Shown: one piece after another, positions 1-6,024 of the stretch
How the letters are laid out: every line of letters begins with the position of its first letter
How positions within the stretch are numbered: position 1 is the stretch's first letter
From: Wolbachia pipientis
GTDB lineage: Bacteria; Pseudomonadota; Alphaproteobacteria; Rickettsiales; Anaplasmataceae
Assembly (NCBI RefSeq): GCF_023661085.1
Contig: NZ_JAHDJT010000013.1
Span: forward strand, 1 to 14,239
Direction: 5' to 3'
DNA: 14,239 nucleotides
Translations under genes and position numbers: made by a program
Notes under the pieces: model-generated
What the model was told of the DNA's origin: nothing
What the model saw: the letters and a program-made list of their open reading frames with translations, nothing else
The model's database searches: none

Positions 1-149
1 ATAGCTTCAATACTATGATAATGGGACTGGTGAAGGTTGTCAAGTAGTTTTTTTGTTTCTGTTGGGTAGCTTTTTTCACTGTCGTCTTCTGTCCTTTGTG
101 TAGTGGAATTGGTATCATGATTGACTTTACCCTCAAAATTTGTTAAAAT
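1..149 (-). other. possible partial coding fragment, minus strand
   Basis: Reading the minus strand leftward from about 149, one frame stays open to the window edge. It gives a polar, protein-like peptide containing VNHDTNSTTQRTEDDSEKSY and ending LDNLHQSHYHSIEA. A TAG stop lies just upstream and no ATG or GTG is in frame, so it would need a rare start or be a decayed remnant. A second minus frame has an ATG at 118-116 with GAGGG 11 nt upstream and is also open to the edge, but its composition is less convincing. I do not recognise either product. Its start region overlaps the plus-strand promoter at 121-149. Confidence 0.25.
121..149 (+). promoter_or_regulatory. sigma70-type promoter for the Ulp1-like protease gene
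   Basis: TTGACT (121-126), a 17-nt spacer, then TAAAAT (144-149), preceded by TG at 141-142 as in an extended -10. Transcription would start near 156, about 23 nt before the ATG at 179. Five of six positions match consensus in each hexamer. It probably also serves dusB, which follows after 14 nt. Confidence 0.6.
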
Positions 150-178
150 CTAGTTAATTTGGTATTCATAGATATAAT

Positions 179-1426
179 ATGTTAGGTACCACAGAAAAGG
201 ACACTTACCTTACCAAACTCAAAGCTGGTGGAAGGTTTGCTATTTACGCTTTTGGTATACATCTGGCAGCTACATTTACCATTGGCTGTTTAGGGTTAAT
301 AATAGGATCTCCTCTACTGACCTTTCCACTTGCTATGCTCATCTCCAATCCCATAGTTTGGATTTTAATGGGGGTAGCTCTTGCAGTGACATACAAATTG
401 GCTATTGAACCTTTGTTTCGCTGGGTCAAAGGCTATGTTAGCGGAAAAGGAGCAGATAAAGATAGTGGCTTTGGCAGCGAACTCGATCCAGAGAACAGTA
501 GTTATGTAAGCTCTAATGATTCTTTAGATAGTGGCTTGGGTGGTAAATTTCGTGAAAATCTGGATACTCTTGTGCATCAGACAAATGGAGGAAATTATAC
601 TTACTGGCTACAACAGCATGATATTGCTCACATTGCAAGAGTTAAATATGGGTATTCAGAGGATTCTGCAGACGGTGTATTCTTCTGTATTCCCGGCAAT
701 CTAGAAACTTTGAATGAAAGACTAATAGAATACAAAAATAGGGTAGAGCAGGAAAGTCGAGAAGTAACGTTCACTTCTGTAGTAAACCTAGGAAACCGTC
801 ATTGGACTACATTAGTTGTTGCGTACAATTTAGGTAGTAAACAATTTAGAGCTTATTACTGTGATTCTTTTGGTGCTGACTTACCAAGTCCTGGTAGTCA
901 ACGTAAGAACATAGAATGTGCGAGTGAAATTAAAGGGTTGATTCCCCCTCTCACTAAGCAGTTTCGTGAATTAAACGAGCGAGGAAGAAAAGAAATGGGT
1001 CAAGACGTCCAAAAAACAGCGCAAACGTGCCGGGACAAGAAAAATGAATTAGTTAATGTTCCAATAAACACTGATAGTATAGTAAGTGCACTGGAAGCAG
1101 CTTTGGGAATAGGAAGTGATAACATGAGAAGCTCCGAAACTAAGCAGCAAAACGATGGCTGCAATTGTGGTGTATTTGCATTAGAAAATGCTAGCAAAAT
1201 CACACAAATGCTCAGCGGAGGCAAGTCATTTGATGAAATTGGCAAAGAGTTATCAGAATATAAATTTGATCTGAATGAAAAAAGAAAAGAGTTTGCAGAA
1301 GCACTCATGAATGATGAAAAATGGAAGGAAGATCTAGAAAACGGGCTTTTATTTGATCTTTCGCCAAGAACGGCAACATCTCTTACCTCAGGAGTAAAGA
1401 ATGTGCAGCCTTGTAACACTATATAG
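179..1426 (+). CDS. membrane-anchored Ulp1-like (C48/CE clan) cysteine protease, candidate effector
   Basis: A 415-residue protein. Residues about 20-43 and 47-75 are strongly hydrophobic and look like two membrane segments, followed by a Ser/Asp/Gly-rich linker (about 90-122). The C-terminal half carries the Ulp1/SENP signature: His208-Trp209 in NRHWTTLV, Asp229 in YYCDSFG, Gln324 and Cys330 in [12 protein letters not shown], giving the His-Asp-Gln-Cys order of the fold. Family members cleave SUMO, ubiquitin or NEDD8, which bacteria lack, so the substrate is presumably a host protein. The membrane-plus-protease layout recalls Chlamydia ChlaDub1; the same protease fold occurs in the Wolbachia incompatibility factor CifB (CidB). 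This protein is far shorter than CifB and no cifA-like gene is beside it. The Asp-to-Cys interval (about 100 residues) is long for the family. ATG at 179 fits the promoter, but there is no Shine-Dalgarno. Activity and secretion are inferred. Confidence 0.82.
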   Translation: MLGTTEKDTYLTKLKAGGRFAIYAFGIHLAATFTIGCLGLIIGSPLLTFPLAMLISNPIVWILMGVALAVTYKLAIEPLFRWVKGYVSGKGADKDSGFGSELDPENSSYVSSNDSLDSGLGGKFRENLDTLVHQTNGGNYTYWLQQHDIAHIARVKYGYSEDSADGVFFCIPGNLETLNERLIEYKNRVEQESREVTFTSVVNLGNRHWTTLVVAYNLGSKQFRAYYCDSFGADLPSPGSQRKNIECASEIKGLIPPLTKQFRELNERGRKEMGQDVQKTAQTCRDKKNELVNVPINTDSIVSALEAALGIGSDNMRSSETKQQNDGCNCGVFALENASKITQMLSGGKSFDEIGKELSEYKFDLNEKRKEFAEALMNDEKWKEDLENGLLFDLSPRTATSLTSGVKNVQPCNTI

Positions 1427-1440
1427 TTGTACTTAGCCCT

Positions 1441-2400
1441 ATGCCCCTCCACATAGGAAATCTAACGATCGATTCTCCGGTAATCTTAGCGCCAATGTCT
1501 GGAGTGACTGATTATCCGTTTAGAAGTATTGTGAAGAAGCTCGGTGCAAGTTTGTTAGTCTCAGAAATGATCGCAAGCAGAGCTATGATTTTGCAAACTC
1601 GTCAGAGTATACAAAAAGCAAAAGTTGATGAGTTGACCGCTGTGCAACTCGCTGGGTGCGAGCCCGATGTTATGGCAGAGGCCGCAAAATTAAACGAGGA
1701 TATGGGTGCAAAAATCATAGATATAAACTTTGGTTGCCCAGTTAAAAAAGTTGTAAACGGTTATGCAGGGTCAGCGCTAATGCGCGATGAAAAAAAGGCC
1801 GCTGAGATAATTGAAGCTGTAGTCAAGGCAGTTAATGTGCCAGTTACGGTGAAAATGCGTACTGGATGGAACGACGAAAATCGCAACGCTCCACTTTTAG
1901 CGAAAATCGCAGAGGATCTTGGAGCAAAAATGATCACTGTGCACGGAAGAACAAGGGCACAGCTTTATAATGGTCAAGCAGATTGGAAATTCGTTAGGAA
2001 TGTCAAAGAGCAAGTAAAAATTCCAGTGATGGTAAATGGTGACATTAAAAATTTGAATGACATTCAAAATGCGCTCAAAGAATCTGGAGCAGACGGAGTG
2101 ATGATAGGTCGTGGCGCTTATGGCAAACCCTGGTTGATTAATCAAGCAATGAACTTTCTAAATGGAGGTGAAATTTCCGAGCCAACAGCTTCAGAGAAAT
2201 TAAACATCATACTTGAACACTACGACAATATTCTTGAGTATTACGGAAACGATACGGGGATAAAAATGGCCCGCAAACACATAGGCTGGTATAGTAGTGG
2301 GGTTAAAAACTCATCTGAATTTCGTGTGAGAGTAAACAACATGACAGACAGCATGGAAGTAAAAGAGAATATAGTTAGCTTTTTTAATCAAGGAGATTAG
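1441..2400 (+). CDS. dusB: tRNA-dihydrouridine synthase, DusB type
   Basis: A 319-residue flavoenzyme that reduces uridines in the tRNA D-loop to dihydrouridine, using FMN and NADPH. It has the full Dus pattern: [13 protein letters not shown] near the N-terminus (FMN contact), QLAGCEP at 69-75, INFGCP with the catalytic Cys99, VKMRTGW around Lys138, VHGRTR (167-172), PVMVNGDI (195-202) and [13 protein letters not shown] (219-231). A helical tRNA-binding C-terminal domain follows. The length is normal for DusB. The ATG sits where the conserved N-terminal strand begins; there is no recognisable Shine-Dalgarno. The gene starts 14 nt after the Ulp1-like protease gene, so the two are probably co-transcribed, although the functions are unrelated. 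Confidence 0.93.
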   Translation: MPLHIGNLTIDSPVILAPMSGVTDYPFRSIVKKLGASLLVSEMIASRAMILQTRQSIQKAKVDELTAVQLAGCEPDVMAEAAKLNEDMGAKIIDINFGCPVKKVVNGYAGSALMRDEKKAAEIIEAVVKAVNVPVTVKMRTGWNDENRNAPLLAKIAEDLGAKMITVHGRTRAQLYNGQADWKFVRNVKEQVKIPVMVNGDIKNLNDIQNALKESGADGVMIGRGAYGKPWLINQAMNFLNGGEISEPTASEKLNIILEHYDNILEYYGNDTGIKMARKHIGWYSSGVKNSSEFRVRVNNMTDSMEVKENIVSFFNQGD

Positions 2401-2492
2401 ACTATCTAATAATCTGAAAAGGATATTTCTTCCTGCGGACACAAGCTAATACTATAATCAACAGGTTTACAAGAACTAAATTATCACTATCC

Positions 2493-2498
2493 TATAAT
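2493..2498 (+). promoter_or_regulatory. possible -10 element for the PPIase gene
   Basis: A perfect TATAAT stands 25 nt before the ATG at 2524. The only -35-like hexamer, TTTACA at 2466-2471, is 21 nt away, which is too far for a standard promoter, so support is partial. The rest of 2401-2523 shows nothing recognisable. Confidence 0.3.
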
Positions 2499-2523
2499 TA
2501 ACCAATAATCAACTTTTGCGTTT

Positions 2524-4329
2524 ATGAATAAAAGCTTGTCCACTAAAGTAATCGTTGTCATTTTAGCTTGTTTATTAATCTTTATGGGAGTTGGCAACCT
2601 TCTATCAGATGACAGTAAAAAGGAGGAAATAGCTAAAGTTGGAAAGGAAGTTATAACACTCGATGAGTATAAATCGCTATATCAAAATTACGGAAAGCAA
2701 ATTTTTGGATCTAATGTTAGTGAAGAACAAGTGAAAAGACTGAAATACGATTTACTTAATGCACTCATAGAGCAAAAACTATTGTTTAACCTGATGAGTG
2801 ATCTGGGGTTGGTAGTTGGAGAAGAGTCTATAAAGGACCATGTTAAAAATACTAAATACTTTCAAAACGATAAAGGTGAGTTTGATAAAGGGAAATTTCA
2901 TGAGACGCTAAGCGCTCTGCATATGACAGAAGGAGAATATACAGCAAAGCTAGAGAAAATTCTGCCTGCAATGATGTTTGTAACTTCACTGTTTAGAGAT
3001 AATTATCCAGTGACTTTTGGCGAGAAAATTGATGAGCAGATATACAGAAATCGCCACCAAACCAGAGTAGTTGATATTGTTAAAATAACTAAAGATGCAG
3101 TTACAAATGTTCCCAAGCCAGATAATCAAACTTTACTTGACTTATATGAAAAAAATAAATCCCATTTTTATTATCCTGAATATCGAACTGCACAGTATAT
3201 TTCTTTAGGCCAAAAATATTTTGAAGATCAAGTTCAGATTTCAGATGAAGAGGTTGATGATATAATAGAACAACAGAAACTTAAGGATCAAAGGGATATA
3301 TTTAACCTAATATTTCATTCTAAAGAGAAAGCCGAGGCAGCAAGAAAAGCATTTGAAGAAGGCAACGTAAGTTTTGAACAGGTAGCAGAAGAGTTTGGTA
3401 AAACAAAACTTGAAGAAACCAGAATGAATAATATAACCAAGGATTTTCTACCAGAGGGTATAGGAGAAAAGGTATTTGCTCTCAAGGCAGGTGAAGTGAG
3501 CGAAGTTTTAGCAAGCAGTTTCGGTTGGCACATAATAAAAGTGGAAAGTATACATCAAATTTCTAGCGAAAACTTAACTGATTTAAAAAAGGACGTGAGA
3601 TCAGTTTTAATCAACCGAAAGTCTTTTGAAAAAGTCAACGATTTCATAAATCAAGCAAATTATAAGATATACAATGGTGCAACGATTGAGGAAATATCCA
3701 GTGAGTACAATTTACCTGTACAAACCATTGGTCCAGTAGATGCAAGTGGAAGGGATCAAAGTGGTAATAGTGTAGAAAGTTCTAATGATTTGATTTCTTT
3801 TATCTTTTCTCGAAAAAAAGACCAGAAAAGTTATTTTAAAGGCATTGAAGATGCCGTTGTCGGTATAAAGATCACCGATATTATCCCGCCTAAACTACAA
3901 AGTTTTGAAGAAGGTAAGACATCAGTAGAAGACCTTTGGCGTGATGGGTTTATAAAAGAACAAATGTTTAAGATTGGACAAAAAATTGTAGCTCAACTAA
4001 AAGAGAAAACAGGTTTAGAAAAAATTCAAGGTGTAGAATTAATTAAAGATCAGCAGATACACCGCAATGAAGCAGACCGACAAAATTACCTTTTTTCTTT
4101 TATAGAAGAGATTTTTAATATGAAGACAACTGACTCGGTAACAGACCCCATTCAATATAATAATGAAGTGATAATAGGCGTTCTAAAAGAGATGTATTCG
4201 TCAAGTGGTAAATTAAACACATTTGATACTGGAAAACGCGTGATGATATCGCTAAAAGAGCAATTAATCAGCTACCTAGAATCAAAATATAAGGTTGAAG
4301 TTAACCACGATATGCTTGATGATATATAG
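2524..4329 (+). CDS. ppiD: PpiD/SurA-like membrane-anchored peptidyl-prolyl cis-trans isomerase
   Basis: A 601-residue periplasmic folding factor. One hydrophobic segment (about 7-28), preceded by Lys3 and Lys8 and lacking a convincing cleavage site, should anchor it in the inner membrane with the rest in the periplasm, as in PpiD. Residues about 35-175 form a SurA-N-like helical chaperone domain (VGKEVITLDEYKSLYQNYGK). A parvulin-type rotamase domain spans about 256-345, with FNLIFHSKEKAEAARK at its start and GEVSEVLASSFGWHIIKVES at its end. The remaining 250 residues are mostly helical and complete the chaperone cradle. The length is close to E. coli PpiD (623). It would assist folding of outer-membrane and secreted proteins. 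The exact symbol is by architecture; a general SurA/PpiD-type label is safer. Confidence 0.85.
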   Translation: MNKSLSTKVIVVILACLLIFMGVGNLLSDDSKKEEIAKVGKEVITLDEYKSLYQNYGKQIFGSNVSEEQVKRLKYDLLNALIEQKLLFNLMSDLGLVVGEESIKDHVKNTKYFQNDKGEFDKGKFHETLSALHMTEGEYTAKLEKILPAMMFVTSLFRDNYPVTFGEKIDEQIYRNRHQTRVVDIVKITKDAVTNVPKPDNQTLLDLYEKNKSHFYYPEYRTAQYISLGQKYFEDQVQISDEEVDDIIEQQKLKDQRDIFNLIFHSKEKAEAARKAFEEGNVSFEQVAEEFGKTKLEETRMNNITKDFLPEGIGEKVFALKAGEVSEVLASSFGWHIIKVESIHQISSENLTDLKKDVRSVLINRKSFEKVNDFINQANYKIYNGATIEEISSEYNLPVQTIGPVDASGRDQSGNSVESSNDLISFIFSRKKDQKSYFKGIEDAVVGIKITDIIPPKLQSFEEGKTSVEDLWRDGFIKEQMFKIGQKIVAQLKEKTGLEKIQGVELIKDQQIHRNEADRQNYLFSFIEEIFNMKTTDSVTDPIQYNNEVIIGVLKEMYSSSGKLNTFDTGKRVMISLKEQLISYLESKYKVEVNHDMLDDI

Positions 4330-4367
4330 CCATAGAACCTGTTTTACCTCGAACGCATGATGTTATT

Positions 4368-4403
4368 CCAGTTTCGACTACTTGGATGACAAGAAAGGGG
4401 GTG
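4368..4403. repeat. fragment of the Wolbachia palindromic repeat
   Basis: This stretch (CCAGTTTCGACTACTTGGATGAC, continuing AAGAAAGGGGGTG) lines up with 9590-9626 inside the methyltransferase gene, with a few substitutions and a one-base gap. It contains only one arm plus the flanking AAGRAAGGGGG. The rest of 4330-4524 holds no gene or clear structure that I can see. Confidence 0.6.
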
Positions 4404-4524
4404 CATAATAGAAGAAGTAATGCTGTGTCACTGCAAAATTTGGCATTAACCGATAATAGTTGAGGTCAAAGATTCGGGACTTTCTTTTGCTCTCTTTATC
4501 CCAATCATTCCATAAAAAAATTAC

Positions 4525-4552
4525 TTTACATATCCAGTAACTTAATTATAAT
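4525..4552 (+). promoter_or_regulatory. promoter for the small membrane protein gene
   Basis: TTTACA (4525-4530), a 16-nt spacer, then a perfect TATAAT (4547-4552). The predicted start is near 4559, giving a leader of about 60 nt that contains the eight-codon micro-ORF at 4578-4604. Confidence 0.55.
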
Positions 4553-4577
4553 AGCAATAGAAGGAGTTTAAAGCTCT

Positions 4578-4604
4578 ATGAAAAGGGTTGTTATTATAGA
4601 TTAA
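4578..4604 (+). CDS. possible eight-residue leader peptide (MKRVVIID)
   Basis: ATG at 4578 runs eight codons to TAA at 4602-4604. AAGGAG at 4561-4566 lies 11 nt upstream, a rather long spacing. The stop is three bases before the Shine-Dalgarno of the gene at 4620, so translation of one could affect the other. It may be chance: ORFs this short are common, and there is no attenuator hairpin that I can identify. Confidence 0.25.
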   Translation: MKRVVIID

Positions 4605-4607
4605 TTT

Positions 4608-4614
4608 AAGGAGG
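4608..4614 (+). promoter_or_regulatory. strong Shine-Dalgarno (AAGGAGG)
   Basis: AAGGAGG ends 5 nt before the ATG at 4620 and fixes that start. Most housekeeping genes in this window have no such motif. Confidence 0.75.
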
Positions 4615-4619
4615 TTTAT

Positions 4620-5126
4620 ATGAATAACAAGGCTCAGCATGTAAAAGATTTAATATTTACAGCAGGATTAGGTGCTGTGCTAGGAGGGCTTATAGGTTTA
4701 GGGCTGAGCTTTACAGCTTTGTCACCCTTAGTTATAGGTGGAATTATTGGTTCTATGTTGCCAATACTCCCTACAGTTTTTACTGCTTTGCCCAGTGCGG
4801 TTACTGTGCCGGTCCTCTTTGGAAGTGAAAATGGAGGTAAAGAAGCTATTAAAGCTAGTATAATGTACTTCGGCACACTAACAGCTATCAGTGTCGGGAT
4901 TGGAGTAGGTCTTGCTGCAGCTATAGTTTCTATTTTTCCTGGTGCAATGCTTGGAATGCAATCATTAGCTTTAATAGGTGCAGCAATAGGAGCAATAACA
5001 CCAGTTATAGCGGTTCCTGTAATGAACCACGCTATAGTGCCAGTAGCTGAAAAAGTGGACAAGAACATTATATCGCCTATGTTTGAAAAGGTTTTTTCTT
5101 CAAAAGAGCAAGAGAGAGCAGTTTAA
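4620..5126 (+). CDS. small glycine-rich multi-pass membrane protein, function unknown
   Basis: A 168-residue protein that I do not recognise. It is almost entirely hydrophobic between residues 11 and 140: probable membrane segments at about 11-33, 36-66 (perhaps a re-entrant pair), 80-106 and 112-138, rich in Gly and Ala with GxxxG-like spacing (GLGAVLGGLIGLGL; GVGLAAAIV; IGAAIGAI). Such spacing favours tight helix packing. The N-terminus (MNNKAQHVKD) and the C-terminus (EKVFSSKEQERAV) are polar. It has its own good promoter and a strong Shine-Dalgarno, so it is likely expressed. It lies between a repeat fragment and hsp20, a stretch that looks less conserved than its surroundings. A holin, pore or membrane-stress role is imaginable, but nothing in the sequence shows it. 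A frame open opposite it is a composition artefact. Confidence 0.7.
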   Translation: MNNKAQHVKDLIFTAGLGAVLGGLIGLGLSFTALSPLVIGGIIGSMLPILPTVFTALPSAVTVPVLFGSENGGKEAIKASIMYFGTLTAISVGIGVGLAAAIVSIFPGAMLGMQSLALIGAAIGAITPVIAVPVMNHAIVPVAEKVDKNIISPMFEKVFSSKEQERAV

Positions 5127-5194
5127 GCTAACCAAGCAAGGTTTCTGCTATTTTAGTGTGTAGCGCATAGCTGCACACACATTGTAATTTGGGG

Positions 5195-5350
5195 GTGCCT
5201 TTCGCCAGTAATGCTGAATTGAAGGAAAGGCTCGGTTTAAACTCAAAGAATTCATTTCTATCAAGCTCAAAAGAACAAACCAAAGAGCAAAAGGAACATT
5301 GCCTTGATATTAGTAAATTAAGTGATTATATAAAGTCTATGTTAATGTAA
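5195..5350 (+). CDS. possible small ORF or 3' remnant of a gene upstream of hsp20
   Basis: From GTG at 5195 (or TTG at 5189) the frame is open for 51 codons to TAA at 5348-5350. It encodes a polar, helical peptide that begins VPFASNAELKERLGL and ends LDISKLSDYIKSMLM. The stop codon overlaps the Shine-Dalgarno of hsp20, as in translationally coupled genes. Against it: no ATG is available, no Shine-Dalgarno precedes the GTG, and the frame is closed by a TAG at 5168, just upstream. It could be the tail of a decayed gene. I do not recognise the sequence. It is too short to be convincing alone. Confidence 0.35.
   Translation: MPFASNAELKERLGLNSKNSFLSSSKEQTKEQKEHCLDISKLSDYIKSMLM
5304..5332 (+). promoter_or_regulatory. 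candidate promoter for hsp20
   Basis: TTGATA (5304-5309), a 17-nt spacer, then TATATA (5327-5332), with TATAAA overlapping at 5329-5334. Transcription would start near 5339, about 23 nt before the ATG. This is sigma70-like; I see no CCCCAT-type -10 that would point to the heat-shock sigma factor. Confidence 0.4.
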
Positions 5351-5355
5351 GGAGG
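5349..5355 (+). promoter_or_regulatory. strong Shine-Dalgarno of hsp20 (AAGGAGG)
   Basis: AAGGAGG lies 6 nt before the ATG at 5362 and overlaps the TAA of the small upstream ORF. It sets the start of hsp20. Confidence 0.75.
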
Positions 5356-5361
5356 TCTAGC

Positions 5362-5814
5362 ATGAGTGACATTATCCGTTCAAACAAAAGTGGCAATCGT
5401 GAAGATTTCAACTTGGGAGGGCTACAAAAAGCTGTTGACGACATGTTTAATAGCTTCTTCACAGGTTGGGGTCCAGAGCTCACCAGAAGAGATAATATAC
5501 TACCAACTTGCGACTTCTATGAAACTGAGGAAAATTACTGCCTGTCTATGGAGTTGCCAGGTATTCCAAAAGAGGATGTAGATATTAGTGTGTCTGGTGA
5601 TAGCTTGATAGTAAAAGGTGAAAAAAAGTACGATAATGAGTCGAAAGAAAAGCGATACTACCATCGAGAAAGATATTATGGCTTTTTTTATAGGTCAATC
5701 CAATTTCCACCTAACGCAGATGTAGATAAAATATTTGCCAAGTTTTCAAACGGAGTATTGCATGTAAGCATACCTAAATCTGAAAAGCATACTAAAAAGA
5801 TTGATATAAAGTAA
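5362..5814 (+). CDS. Hsp20 family small heat-shock protein
   Basis: A 150-residue ATP-independent holdase that binds unfolding proteins and keeps them ready for refolding by DnaK and ClpB. A short N-terminal arm (1-45) precedes an alpha-crystallin domain (about 46-140): DFYETEENYCLSMELPGIPKEDVDISV, the GEKK loop, the GFFYRSIQFP strand, and the signature FAKFSNGVLHVSIPK with Gly131-Val132-Leu133. The C-terminus ends in IDI (147-149), the IxI motif that docks onto a neighbouring subunit during oligomer assembly. The length is typical. A strong Shine-Dalgarno and its own candidate promoter suggest high expression. A perfect hairpin follows 8 nt after the stop. A shorter open frame overlapping the 5' part is a shadow. 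Confidence 0.93.
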   Translation: MSDIIRSNKSGNREDFNLGGLQKAVDDMFNSFFTGWGPELTRRDNILPTCDFYETEENYCLSMELPGIPKEDVDISVSGDSLIVKGEKKYDNESKEKRYYHRERYYGFFYRSIQFPPNADVDKIFAKFSNGVLHVSIPKSEKHTKKIDIK

Positions 5815-5822
5815 TTGAACAG

Positions 5823-5851
5823 ATAGCAGGCTCTTAGCTTGAGCCTGCTAT
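5823..5851 (+). terminator. perfect 11-bp hairpin after hsp20
   Basis: ATAGCAGGCTC (5823-5833) and GAGCCTGCTAT (5841-5851) are exact reverse complements around a 7-nt loop. The stem is stable and lies 8 nt after the hsp20 stop, as a terminator should, but AGTAGAATTG follows instead of a U-run. It may act as a terminator with a weak tail or protect the 3' end of the mRNA. The 170 nt after it, up to topA, hold nothing I can identify with confidence. Confidence 0.55.
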
Positions 5852-6024
5852 AGTAGAATTGATTCTTGTAGGTTGCTATGCTTACCAGTTTTGTACAACA
5901 AGTTTTTCCCCCTTAACTAAAGACTTTCAACAACCCACTCTGTAAAATTCACAGGACCCATTAAAATATTTTTTTACATTTCATTATATATTCCTCAACA
6001 TATTATCTTTCAATACTAATAATT

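Noticed and set aside
179..1426. A cifA-cifB type cytoplasmic incompatibility operon
   Set aside because: There is no cifA-like gene upstream, no nuclease or other CifB domains, and the protein is about a third of CifB length; the downstream partner is dusB.
1000..1452. 150-codon open frame on the minus strand
   Set aside because: It is opposite the catalytic part of the Ulp1-like protease, whose motifs prove the plus-strand reading. The Ser/Phe-rich product is typical of a shadow.
4634..5068. 144-codon open frame on the minus strand
   Set aside because: It lies wholly opposite the hydrophobic membrane protein gene, which has a promoter and Shine-Dalgarno. Its Pro/Ala/Ile-rich translation is what the complement of Gly/Ala/Val codons gives.
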